Source: Nitriliruptorales bacterium
GTDB taxonomy: Bacteria; Actinomycetota; Nitriliruptoria; Euzebyales; Egibacteraceae
Direction: 5' to 3'
Assembly: GCA_009377835.1 (NCBI GenBank)
Contig: WHTG01000003.1
Span: forward strand, 1-49,503
DNA length: 49,503 nucleotides
The translations under genes and the position numbers were made by a program. Under the pieces are notes generated by a model. It ran no database searches. It had not been told where the DNA came from and saw only the letters and a list, made by a program, of their open reading frames with translations. Below, piece after piece: positions 34,262 through 42,356 of this stretch. The first letter of the stretch is position 1; every line of letters starts with the position of its first letter.

Positions 34262-37200
34262 TCACCGGGCGTTGAAGTACTTGGCCTCCGGGTGATGGAC
34301 GATCAGCGCGTCGGTGGACTGCTCAGGATGGATCTGGAATTCCTCGGACAACGTCAGTCCAATGCGGCTCGGGTCGAGCAATTCGAACAGCGTTGCGCGA
34401 TCCGCCAGGTTGGGGCAGGCCGCGTAGCCGAAGGAATACCGGGATCCTCGGTAGCCCTGACGGAACAACTCCCCGGGAGTTTCCGCATCCTCGTCGCCGA
34501 TGCCGAGTTCGAGGCGAATCTGCTGGTGCCAGTACTCGGCCATCGCCTCGGCCATTTCGACGCCGAGACCGTGGAGGTACAGGTACTCGGTGTACCGATC
34601 CCCGCTGAACAGTTCAGCCGCGCGATCGGCGACACGGGAGCCCATCGTCACACAGTGGAACGCGATGACGTCACGTTCTCCCGATTCGACCGGACGGAAG
34701 AAGTCGGCGATGCACAGGTGGCGGCCGGACGTCTGCCTCGGGAAGTTGAAGCTCGCGACGACGGTGTCGGACTCCGGCGCCTCGTACACCAGCACGTCGT
34801 TGCCGTCGCTGTTGCACGCGAAGTAGCCGTACACCGCGGCGGGGGAGAGGAGACGCTCCGCGCGGACCTGCGCCATCGTCTGGCGCAGCGCGCCCTCGGC
34901 GGCGTCGACGTCGTCGCGTCCGAAACCCCATTGGGTGCGGAACAATGCAGTGCGATTGAGCAGCCCCGCGACGTTGTCCAGCGGGACGCCGCGGACCACG
35001 CGGGTTCCCCAAAACGGCGGGATCGGCACCTTGACGTCGGTGGCGACGTCCGACTTCGGTAGGTCCGCCACGTCGATCGCCGTGTCACCGCGGCGCGTCG
35101 CCGCGACCCGCCGCTGTGCGATCTCCCGACCCCAGTCGCTGGGGTACGTGCCGGCCGCCTTGTGTTCCTTCAGTTCATCCATCACGCGCAGGCCGGCGAA
35201 AGCGTCGCGGCAGTAGAACAGCGGCCCCTCGTACCGCTGGCGCAGATCGACCTCGACGTACGCGCGCGTGAGCGCGGCGCCGCCGAGCAGCACCGGATAC
35301 TCCGACAGTCCCCGCCGTTTCAACTCGTCGAGGTCGTCGCGCATCACGACCGTCGACTTGACCAGCAACCCGGAGAGTCCGATCGCGTCCGCGTCGAACT
35401 CCTGCGCGGCGGAGAGGATCGCGTCGATCGGCTGCTTGATGCCGAGGTTGCGGACGGCGTAGCCGTTGTTGGTCAGGATGATGTCGACGAGGTTCTTGCC
35501 GATGTCGTGCACGTCACCCTTGACGGTCGCGAGCACGATGCGCGCCTTGCCGTCTTCCTCGCCTTCTGCCTTTTGCATGTGCGGCTCGAGGTGCGCCACC
35601 GCGGCCTTCATGCACTCGGCGGACTGCAGCACGAACGGCAACTGCATCTGTCCTGAACCGAAAAGTTCTCCGACGACCTTCATCCCGGCGAGGAGGTGCG
35701 TGTTGATGATGTCCAGCGGCGCCAATCCGGAGCCCATGGCCTCGTCGAGGTCGGCCCCGAGCCCGTCACGGTCGCCGTCGATGATCCGGCGCTCGAGGCG
35801 CTCGGTCAGCGGCAGTTCCGCCAGCCGTTCGTGCGAGTCGGCCCCGATGGAGGCTCCTTCGAACAACTCCATGAGCGCCGAGAGCGGGTCGTAATCGTCC
35901 GTGCGGTTGTCCAGGATCAGATCGGTGCAGATCCGCCGCGCGTCCTCGTCGATGCGGTTGAGGGGCTGGATCTTGCCCGCGTGGACGATCGCGCAGTCAA
36001 GGCCGCGCTCCACAGCCAGGTGCAAGAACACCGAGTTCAGCGCCTGCCGGGCCGCGGGTGAGAGCCCAAAGCTGATGTTGGACACGCCGAGGATCGTGTG
36101 GCAGCCCGGCACTTCGTCCTTGATGCGTTCGATGGCCTCCAGGGTCTGGATGCCGTCGCGTCGCAGATCCTCCTGCCCCGACCCCAGCGGGAACGTCAGC
36201 ATGTCGAAGATGAGGTCGCCGGGTTCCATGCCGAACTCGTCGACCGCGATCGAGGCGATGCGTTTGCAGACTTCCACTTTCCAGTCAGCGGTTCGGGCTT
36301 GCCCCTCCTCGTCGATCGCGAGAGCCACGAGGGCAGCACCGAACTGCTTGGCGATCGGCAGCAACAGGTCGATCTTGCGGCGGCCGTCCTCGAGGTTGAT
36401 CGAGTTGATGACCGCGCGTCCGCCGATGCGGCGCAACGCCGCGCTGATGACATCGATCTCGGTGGAGTCGATCACCAGTGGGAGGGTCGACTGCGTGGCG
36501 AGCCGGTCGACGACCGGCACGATGTCGTCGACACCGGGGCGTCCGACGTAGTCGACACAGACGTCCAACGTGTGGGCGCCCTCCCGCGTCTGCGTCCGCG
36601 CCATCTGGGTGATGGCTTCCCAATCCTCGGCGAGGAGAAGTTCGCGGAACTGCTTCGACCCGTTGGCATTCAGCCGTTCTCCGACGATGAGAACGCTCGT
36701 CTCCTGCCGCAGCGGAACGGGGGCGTACAGCGAGGTGACTGCCGGCTCGAAGGTCGGAGTGCGGTCGGCAGGACTGAGCTCACGGACCTTCTCGATCACC
36801 TGGCGCAGGTGCTCGGGCTTCGTTCCGCAGCAGCCGCCGACGATGCGGACGCCGAAGTCGGTGATGAACTCCGCGTGCGCACTGGCCAGCTGCCCGGGCT
36901 CCAACGGGTAGCAGGCTGCGCCGTCCTTCATGGAGGGAATGCCGGCGTTTGGGATCACCGAGATGGGCCGGCGGGAGTGGTGCGACAGGTAGCGCACGTG
37001 CTCGCGCATGTCCTCGGGACCGGTCGCGCAGTTGATGCCGATCACGTCGGCACCCAAGGGGTCAAGCGCGACCACCGCTGCGCCGATCTCGCTGCCCAGC
37101 AGCATGGTGTCGATGTTCGCCTCGATTGTCACCGAGACCAGTAGCGGGACCCGGCGCCCCTCGGCGTCCATCGCCTCGTGGCACGCCCACAGCGCTGCCT

Positions 37201-37717
37201 TCGCCTGCAACAGGTCGAAGACCGTCTCGACGATCAGCGCGTCGGCGCCACCCGCCACCAAACCCCGCGCCTGGCGTGCGTATCCGTCGACCATGCGGTC
37301 GTAGTCGATGAAGTCCTTGGCAACGGAAGGGTCCTTGCCCAGCGACAGCGTCGGGCTGCGGGTTCCGGGACCGATTGAGCCAAGCACCCATCGGTCGCCC
37401 TCGGCCGTATCGCAGACCTCGCGCGCGAGTAGGGCCGCGCGCGCGTTGAGGTCCTCCGTCTCCGCCCCGAGCCCATACTCGTCCAGGACCCACGGCGCGC
37501 CGCCGAAGGTGTCGGTTTCGACGGCGTCGCAACCGACCGCCAGAAACTCCTCGTGGATGGACCGGATGACATCCGGCCGTGTTCGCACGAGCACCTCGTT
37601 GCAGCCATCCAGCCCGTCGAAGTCCTCTGGCGAGAGCTCGCGATCCTGGATGGACGTGCCCATGGCGCCGTCGACGACGACGACACGGTTGGATACCGCC
37701 TCGAGGAACCCGGTCAT
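34262..37717 (-). CDS. metH: Cobalamin-dependent methionine synthase
   Basis: 1151 aa, all modules in order. The homocysteine domain (1-310) has zinc cysteines in NCATG (near 230) and GGCCGT (near 296). The methyltetrahydrofolate domain covers about 335-600. The B12 cap and B12-binding domains (about 630-870) carry the lower-ligand histidine in DVHDIG (near 737). The AdoMet activation domain (about 900-1151) is complete, including RxxxGYxACPN-like YGYAACPNL. ATG 37717 has TAGCAT 6 nt upstream and no leader, so no cobalamin riboswitch precedes it. Slightly shorter than E. coli MetH (1227). Confidence 0.96.
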   Translation of the reverse strand: MTGFLEAVSNRVVVVDGAMGTSIQDRELSPEDFDGLDGCNEVLVRTRPDVIRSIHEEFLAVGCDAVETDTFGGAPWVLDEYGLGAETEDLNARAALLAREVCDTAEGDRWVLGSIGPGTRSPTLSLGKDPSVAKDFIDYDRMVDGYARQARGLVAGGADALIVETVFDLLQAKAALWACHEAMDAEGRRVPLLVSVTIEANIDTMLLGSEIGAAVVALDPLGADVIGINCATGPEDMREHVRYLSHHSRRPISVIPNAGIPSMKDGAACYPLEPGQLASAHAEFITDFGVRIVGGCCGTKPEHLRQVIEKVRELSPADRTPTFEPAVTSLYAPVPLRQETSVLIVGERLNANGSKQFRELLLAEDWEAITQMARTQTREGAHTLDVCVDYVGRPGVDDIVPVVDRLATQSTLPLVIDSTEIDVISAALRRIGGRAVINSINLEDGRRKIDLLLPIAKQFGAALVALAIDEEGQARTADWKVEVCKRIASIAVDEFGMEPGDLIFDMLTFPLGSGQEDLRRDGIQTLEAIERIKDEVPGCHTILGVSNISFGLSPAARQALNSVFLHLAVERGLDCAIVHAGKIQPLNRIDEDARRICTDLILDNRTDDYDPLSALMELFEGASIGADSHERLAELPLTERLERRIIDGDRDGLGADLDEAMGSGLAPLDIINTHLLAGMKVVGELFGSGQMQLPFVLQSAECMKAAVAHLEPHMQKAEGEEDGKARIVLATVKGDVHDIGKNLVDIILTNNGYAVRNLGIKQPIDAILSAAQEFDADAIGLSGLLVKSTVVMRDDLDELKRRGLSEYPVLLGGAALTRAYVEVDLRQRYEGPLFYCRDAFAGLRVMDELKEHKAAGTYPSDWGREIAQRRVAATRRGDTAIDVADLPKSDVATDVKVPIPPFWGTRVVRGVPLDNVAGLLNRTALFRTQWGFGRDDVDAAEGALRQTMAQVRAERLLSPAAVYGYFACNSDGNDVLVYEAPESDTVVASFNFPRQTSGRHLCIADFFRPVESGERDVIAFHCVTMGSRVADRAAELFSGDRYTEYLYLHGLGVEMAEAMAEYWHQQIRLELGIGDEDAETPGELFRQGYRGSRYSFGYAACPNLADRATLFELLDPSRIGLTLSEEFQIHPEQSTDALIVHHPEAKYFNAR

Positions 37718-37723
37718 TGCACC

Positions 37724-37729
37724 ATGCTA
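37724..37729 (-). promoter_or_regulatory. Leaderless-type -10 element of metH
   Basis: On the minus strand TAGCAT is followed by GGTGCA (6 nt) and the ATG. Transcription would start at the first codon. Confidence 0.55.
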
Positions 37730-37804
37730 CGGGCGCATGACAACCCGGCTGACAGATGGCGGTGAAGGTGCGAACATGCACGCAGTCGAGCCAGGAGAAC
37801 CCCT

Positions 37805-38341
37805 ATGAGCGTCACGCCTGAGGAGGGATTGCGACTCGTCGACTCGACCGACGTCGAGTTGGACGACAACCGGCCGCCGGACCCGCTCTCAGACGCCGAT
37901 GCGGATCTGGAGACCCTGCGTGACGAGTTCGTCGATGCCTTCAACGCCCGCGACCTCGACGCGTTGCTGGCCCTGGCTTCTGAGGATGTCGAGTGCCCGG
38001 ACATCCATGGTGACGGCGTCGCGGCCCTGGCGGACGAGGTGGGAGCGATCTGGGAGCGGTCGCCGGCCGCCATCCTCACGCGAGGTTTCCTCGAGGGCGA
38101 GCCGTGCGCGGTCGGATGGCTTCCCGACGAGGAAGGCTGCTGGTCACGGGCGGCGCTTGTGACGTTCGCCGGGGAGCAGGGCCTGCTGTCGGTGGTCTCG
38201 GTCCCCGACGACGTGGATGCCCTTGAACGCGCCGACGCGGAGGACCCCTCCGGCGAGGAGCAGGACGAGGGCACCGACTGGAGCGAATGGGACAGCGGCG
38301 AGGCCCGGGCGCCGCGCGATCGGGTTCGAAACCGTCCCTGA
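37805..38341 (+). CDS. Small acidic NTF2/SnoaL-like hypothetical protein
   Basis: 178 aa. After an acidic N-terminal 35 residues, LRDEFVDAFNARDLDALLALASEDVECPDIHGDG reads like the first helix and strand of an NTF2/SnoaL fold. The C-terminal 35 residues are very acidic and Ser/Gly-rich, ending in a basic patch. No catalytic set is visible. CCAGGAG precedes ATG 37805. It is divergent from metH; the 87-bp gap has no leaderless-type hexamer for this gene. Confidence 0.7.
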   Translation: MSVTPEEGLRLVDSTDVELDDNRPPDPLSDADADLETLRDEFVDAFNARDLDALLALASEDVECPDIHGDGVAALADEVGAIWERSPAAILTRGFLEGEPCAVGWLPDEEGCWSRAALVTFAGEQGLLSVVSVPDDVDALERADAEDPSGEEQDEGTDWSEWDSGEARAPRDRVRNRP

Positions 38342-38364
38342 GCGGGGATCGGATCGCTCCCCGC
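38342..38364 (+). terminator. Hairpin directly after the NTF2-like gene
   Basis: GCGGGGA and TCCCCGC form a perfect 7-bp stem with a 9-nt loop starting at the base after the stop codon. There is no T-tract. Confidence 0.45.
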
Positions 38365-38401
38365 CCCGCGCCACCCGCTCCCGCACGCACCCCTGACGGC
38401 A

Positions 38402-38474
38402 GGTGGTTGATATCCAGCGGCCTATACGAGCGCGTTGTCAACCACCCCGCTCGGGGAGCGAGTTATCAACCACC
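38402..38474. repeat. 42-bp intergenic inverted-repeat element, copy B, with an extra arm
   Basis: The left arm GGTGGTTGATA (38402-38412) pairs over 9 bp with TCAACCACC at 38438-38446. It also pairs over 11 bp with a further arm TATCAACCACC at 38464-38474. The core 38405-38446 has the same 42-bp length and ends as copy A at 9578-9619. A small CGCTC-ggg-GAGCG hairpin lies between the two right arms. The element fills the gap between two convergent genes. Confidence 0.65.
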
Positions 38475-38484
38475 TCTGGGGCGG

Positions 38485-41178
38485 TCAGCGGCGCGGAGGG
38501 CGCTGCTGGCGGGCGAGTTTGACGCGCGCGTCCACCGCGGCGACACCCCGCCGGCGCACGAAGACGGGGTTGAGGTCCAGTTCGCTGATCTCGGGCACCG
38601 CCTCGACCATCGCGGAGAGCCGGAACAACAACGCCTTGAAGGCCTCGACGTCGACGGGATCCGAGCCGCGGTAGCCGGTCAGCAGCGGGTAGCCACGCAG
38701 GCTGGTCAGCATGTCATCGACGTCGACGTCGGTCAGCGGGTGGATCCTCACTGCGACATCCTTGAGAAGCTCGACCAGCGTGCCGCCCATCCCTGCCACG
38801 AGGATCGGGCCGAAGATCGGGTCGTGGGTGACCCCGACCACCATCTCGATACCGTCGCCCACCATCTCCTGGACCAGGAACCCGGCGGCGACGAGGTCGC
38901 CGCGGCCCGCCTGGCGCAGCTCGTCCGCGATGCCGCGCACGGCCTCCGCCACCTGTGAGGGCCTGCCCAGACCCAGCCTGACCCCTCCCAGCTCCGTCTT
39001 GTGGATGGGCGCCGCGGACTTCACGGCGACCGCTGCACCGATCTCCTCCTGTGCGGCCGCTGCCTCCTCGGGTGTGGAGACGACGCGCGACGGGGCGGTG
39101 GTGATCCCGAAGGCGCGGAGCAGGCGGTCCGTCTGCCTCGCGTCGAGCCATCCTTCCCGGACCGAATCGGCGAGTACCTCGTCGACGATCGCTCGCGCCG
39201 CCGCCTCGTCGGCGTCGCGGACCTCCACGACGTTGCCGAGATCGCTGTTGCGCCACTCGCCGTAGCGGGCGACCTTCCCCAGCGCCTCGGCGGCTCCCTC
39301 GGGGAACCGGAAGCTCGGGATGCGCGCCTGCGTCAGCTCCGCGGGAACCCCCTGTTCGGACATGAACACGGACAACACCGGGGTGTCGGCCCCGATGTCG
39401 CCGCGAGCTGCCGCCATCTCCAGCGCGACATCCTCGGCCCGCGTCACGATCGGCGGGATGAAGATGACCAGGAGGGCGTGCACGTCGGGGTCCGCGGCGA
39501 GGACCCGCATGGCCCTGCCGTAGGACTCTGCGCTTGCCGACGCGATCATGTCCACCGGGTTGCGGATGCCGGCCTCGGCGGGCAGGAACTCTGCCAGGGC
39601 GTCGATCGTCTCCGGCTGCAGCTCCGGGACCGTCAGACCATTCGACTCGCACGCGTCGGCAGCCAGGATGCCCGGGCCACCGCCGTTTGTGAGGATCGCG
39701 ACTCCCTTCCCCGCCGGTACCGGCTGGTTCGCCAGCACGGTCGCGACGTTGAACAGCTCCTCGAGCGTGTCCGTGCGGATCACCCCGGCCTGACGGAACA
39801 ACGCCGCGACCGCCACGTCACCCGCCGCCAACGCGCCCGTGTGCGAGGAGGCGGCGCGCTCACCCGCGGTCGTGCGGCCGGACTTCACCGCCACGATGGG
39901 CTTGGACCGTCCGATGCGACGCGCGAGACGGCCGAACTTGCGTGGGTTGCCGAACGACTCGAGGTACAGCAGGATCACGTCGGTGTCCTCGTCGTCCTCC
40001 CAGTACTGGAGGAGGTCGTTACCCGAGATGTCGGCCTTGTTGCCGATGCTGGCGAACGTCGACAGGCCCAGGCCCAGACGCTGTGCGGCGGCGAGGATTG
40101 CCAGGCCGAGCGCCCCCGACTGGCTGGAGAAGGCAACCCGCCCCGGTGGCGGGAAGACCTGCGAGAAGGTGCCGTTCATCCGGACACGTGGCGACGCGTT
40201 GAGCACCCCCATGCAGTTGGGACCGACGATTCGGATTCCGTGAGCGCGCACCATCTCCATGAGTTGCTGCTCGCGCGCCGCACCCCTGCGGCCAGCTTCG
40301 TTGAACCCCGCGGAGATGATCACCGCCGCCTTGGTCCCCAGCCGGGCGGCCTGCTCCACGACACCGGTCACATGACCCGCAGGGACGCACACGAGGACCA
40401 TCTCGGGAACCGTCGGACAGTCGGCGACGGTGTTGTACGCCGCGACCGACTGGACATACGACGCCGACGGGTTGACGGGAAAGACCGGCCCTTGGAACCC
40501 ACCGGTCAGGAGGTTGTCGAACACCAACCCGCCGATGGTCTTCGGGTCACGTGAGGCGCCGACGACGGCGATGGACTTCGGCTTGAAAAGGGCGGTGAGA
40601 GCGGCTACGGCGGCCAGCCGGCCCTGTTCGTCGCCCGTGGCGAGGAACTGTTCGGTGGGCGTGGAAGCGAACGACGTGTGCAGCACGCTGCCGAAGTCGC
40701 GGAATGCCGGTGCGAAGCCCGCGTCTCGCATCATCCTCAGCATCCGGGAGTTCTCGCGGAGAACATCGCCCTCGAACCCGGTGATCCCGAGATCGGCAGC
40801 GGGTTCCACCAGTCCGCGCAGCAGCGCTGTGCCGATGCCGCGGCCCTGTTCCGCGTCCTCCACCACCACTGCGAACTCTGCGGCATCGAGCTTGTCGCCC
40901 AGGCGGTCGAATCGGCTGACGCCGACGATGCGCCCACCGGTCTCCGCCACCAGCGCGAAACGGTCCCGGTAGTCCACATTGCTGAAGAACCGCATCTGCT
41001 CGGCGTCCATCGTGCGCGGTGCGAAGAACCGCATGCGGATGGTCTCCGGCGAGAAGCGTTTCCACATCTCGAGCATCCGGTCGTTGTCCTCGGGGCGGAC
41101 GGGCCGGATGTGGACGGTCAGGCCGTCCTTCAGCACAACGTCGGTCGCGTAGCGGTCCAGGTCTGCCGTCGTCATCAC
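38485..41178 (-). CDS. GNAT-ADP-forming acyl-CoA synthetase fusion (Pat-like protein acetyltransferase)
   Basis: 897 aa. The N-terminal GNAT domain (1-170) has the acetyl-CoA loop EQGRGIGTALL. The central CoA-binding and ligase-CoA domains (185-640) contain VGASRDPKTIGG and the ASSHTGALAAG histidine segment typical of NDP-forming acyl-CoA synthetases. The C-terminal ATP-grasp domain (665-890) follows. In E. coli PatZ the GNAT is at the C-terminus; here it leads. Such fusions acetylate acyl-CoA synthetases on a lysine. The gene starts GTG 41178 (or ATG 41175) one base after the flavin reductase stop. A related stand-alone GNAT is at 46731. Confidence 0.88.
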   Translation of the reverse strand: MMTTADLDRYATDVVLKDGLTVHIRPVRPEDNDRMLEMWKRFSPETIRMRFFAPRTMDAEQMRFFSNVDYRDRFALVAETGGRIVGVSRFDRLGDKLDAAEFAVVVEDAEQGRGIGTALLRGLVEPAADLGITGFEGDVLRENSRMLRMMRDAGFAPAFRDFGSVLHTSFASTPTEQFLATGDEQGRLAAVAALTALFKPKSIAVVGASRDPKTIGGLVFDNLLTGGFQGPVFPVNPSASYVQSVAAYNTVADCPTVPEMVLVCVPAGHVTGVVEQAARLGTKAAVIISAGFNEAGRRGAAREQQLMEMVRAHGIRIVGPNCMGVLNASPRVRMNGTFSQVFPPPGRVAFSSQSGALGLAILAAAQRLGLGLSTFASIGNKADISGNDLLQYWEDDEDTDVILLYLESFGNPRKFGRLARRIGRSKPIVAVKSGRTTAGERAASSHTGALAAGDVAVAALFRQAGVIRTDTLEELFNVATVLANQPVPAGKGVAILTNGGGPGILAADACESNGLTVPELQPETIDALAEFLPAEAGIRNPVDMIASASAESYGRAMRVLAADPDVHALLVIFIPPIVTRAEDVALEMAAARGDIGADTPVLSVFMSEQGVPAELTQARIPSFRFPEGAAEALGKVARYGEWRNSDLGNVVEVRDADEAAARAIVDEVLADSVREGWLDARQTDRLLRAFGITTAPSRVVSTPEEAAAAQEEIGAAVAVKSAAPIHKTELGGVRLGLGRPSQVAEAVRGIADELRQAGRGDLVAAGFLVQEMVGDGIEMVVGVTHDPIFGPILVAGMGGTLVELLKDVAVRIHPLTDVDVDDMLTSLRGYPLLTGYRGSDPVDVEAFKALLFRLSAMVEAVPEISELDLNPVFVRRRGVAAVDARVKLARQQRPPRR

Positions 41179-41179
41179 G

Positions 41180-41794
41180 TCACTCCGTTGCGCGGCGCAA
41201 GTTCGCCCACGTCGGCCGGTCGAGTCGGAAGGGGTCGTCTACAGCGGAATACCAGGACCCTCCCAGCCGTCCTACCGCTGCAAGCCTCGCCATGTCCACC
41301 CGGCCGTCCCGGAACACCGACTCGTCCACGTGAACTGCCACCACGTCGCCGAACACCATGTTCCCGTTGCCCATCTCCAGGATGGTGCGGACGCGGCATT
41401 CGAACGCGGCTCTCACCGCCGCGACACGGGGCGGCGAGACGCGTGTCGACGCGGCTGCCTCCAGGCCCGCCCAGGCGAACTCGTCCTCGTCGTGTGGAAA
41501 GTCCGCGGCGGTGAGGTTCATGGCCTCCGCAAGTTCCACGCTGACGAAGTTGATGACGAACTCGCCGGTCGTCTCGACGTTGGTCAACGTGTCCTTCCGC
41601 CCGGTCTGTGTGAAGTGAACGATCGGCGGGTCGCTGGACACGATGTTGAAGTAGCTGTGCGGCGCGAGGTTTCGCACACCATTCTCGCTCAGGCTGGACA
41701 CCCACGCGATCGGTCGCGGCACGACCAGGCCGGTCAGCAGGAAGTAGTTCTCGCGCGACGTCTGGGCGGCAGGATCGATCTCGAGGTACGCCAT
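41180..41794 (-). CDS. Flavin reductase family protein (FMN-binding split barrel)
   Basis: 204 aa. The N-terminus MAYLEIDPAAQ leads into the flavin-reductase-like split barrel, with GLVVPRPIAWVSS, NLAPHSYFNIVSSDPPIV and the later FVINFVS segment. It probably binds FMN and either reduces flavin with NAD(P)H or serves as a monooxygenase partner; the electron acceptor is unknown. TAGGCT lies 9 nt before the ATG on the minus strand, giving a very short leader. The gene is in an operon with the Pat-like fusion. Confidence 0.88.
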   Translation of the reverse strand: MAYLEIDPAAQTSRENYFLLTGLVVPRPIAWVSSLSENGVRNLAPHSYFNIVSSDPPIVHFTQTGRKDTLTNVETTGEFVINFVSVELAEAMNLTAADFPHDEDEFAWAGLEAAASTRVSPPRVAAVRAAFECRVRTILEMGNGNMVFGDVVAVHVDESVFRDGRVDMARLAAVGRLGGSWYSAVDDPFRLDRPTWANLRRATE

Positions 41795-41814
41795 GGGCGC
41801 CCGAGCCTAGTCGC

Positions 41815-41820
41815 TAGCCT
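41815..41820 (+). promoter_or_regulatory. Leaderless-type -10 element of the 135-aa gene
   Basis: TAGCCT, then CCTGGCG (7 nt), then ATG 41828. It sits back to back with the flavin reductase promoter in a 33-bp gap. Confidence 0.5.
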
Positions 41821-41827
41821 CCTGGCG

Positions 41828-42235
41828 ATGATCCGCCGCAAGGTGATGCCCGCCGCACTCGCGCCGCGGTGGGAGGTGTTCGTCACGCAAGCCGACCGGG
41901 TGCAGGCCGCTCGCCGCGTCCTGCTGTCGTGCCTGCCGGTCGGCCGGGTCGCCCCGGCGCCTGTGTCCGTGGGGCTTGACGTGCTGCACGACGAGCTGGC
42001 GGCGGTCCGCGACGAGTTGCCGGCGTGGCGAGGCGATGAGGTCGAGCACCACTGGAGCGCGTGCGCCGCGGCGGTCGCCGAGGCCCTGGAGGCGATCCCG
42101 GTCGCGAAGCGGGTGGCCGAGACGTCAACGGAGCTCGAGGAGTTGCTCGGAGCGGTGAGCGACGTCGTCGGGCCGCTGGGCGATGCGTTCCACGCCGCAG
42201 AGCGGCACTGGCTGTCCCTGCGGCGGCGACCATGA
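41828..42235 (+). CDS. Hypothetical protein, small and helical
   Basis: 135 aa, not recognised. It appears all-alpha, rich in Ala, Val, Glu and Arg, without signal peptide, membrane helix or cysteine motif. Segments such as LDVLHDELAAVRDELPAW and HHWSACAAAVAEALEAI suggest amphipathic helices. The start at ATG 41828 rests on the leaderless-type hexamer upstream. A strong bidirectional terminator follows. Confidence 0.6.
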   Translation: MIRRKVMPAALAPRWEVFVTQADRVQAARRVLLSCLPVGRVAPAPVSVGLDVLHDELAAVRDELPAWRGDEVEHHWSACAAAVAEALEAIPVAKRVAETSTELEELLGAVSDVVGPLGDAFHAAERHWLSLRRRP

Positions 42236-42264
42236 ACTCAGGGTGCGGGCTGCGACCCTGCGGG

Positions 42265-42305
42265 ACAAAACGACCCCGGGAAGCTGGCTCCTGGGGTCGT
42301 TTTGT
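42265..42305. terminator. Bidirectional terminator between convergent genes
   Basis: A perfect 13-bp stem, ACAAAACGACCCC and GGGGTCGTTTTGT, with a 15-nt loop. Both strands have T-rich 3' arms (TTTTGT), so it can end the 135-aa gene on + and the LVIVD gene on -. It is the clearest intrinsic terminator in the window. Confidence 0.85.
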
Positions 42306-42356
42306 GACTGGCCTGGTCGTTGACGGCTACTTCGCCGTCACAGCGCCGTGCGCTGC

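Noticed and set aside
37718-37804. Cobalamin riboswitch before metH
   Set aside because: The gap is 87 bp, lacks a B12-box, and the -10 hexamer sits 6 nt from the ATG, leaving no leader.
38315-38345. tRNA-like T-arm (GGGTTCGAAACC) near the end of the NTF2-like gene
   Set aside because: No acceptor, D- or anticodon arm can be drawn around it; it is part of a coding sequence.
39001-40554. Long open frame antisense to the Pat-like fusion
   Set aside because: No recognisable domain; the sense gene reads as a full three-module protein.
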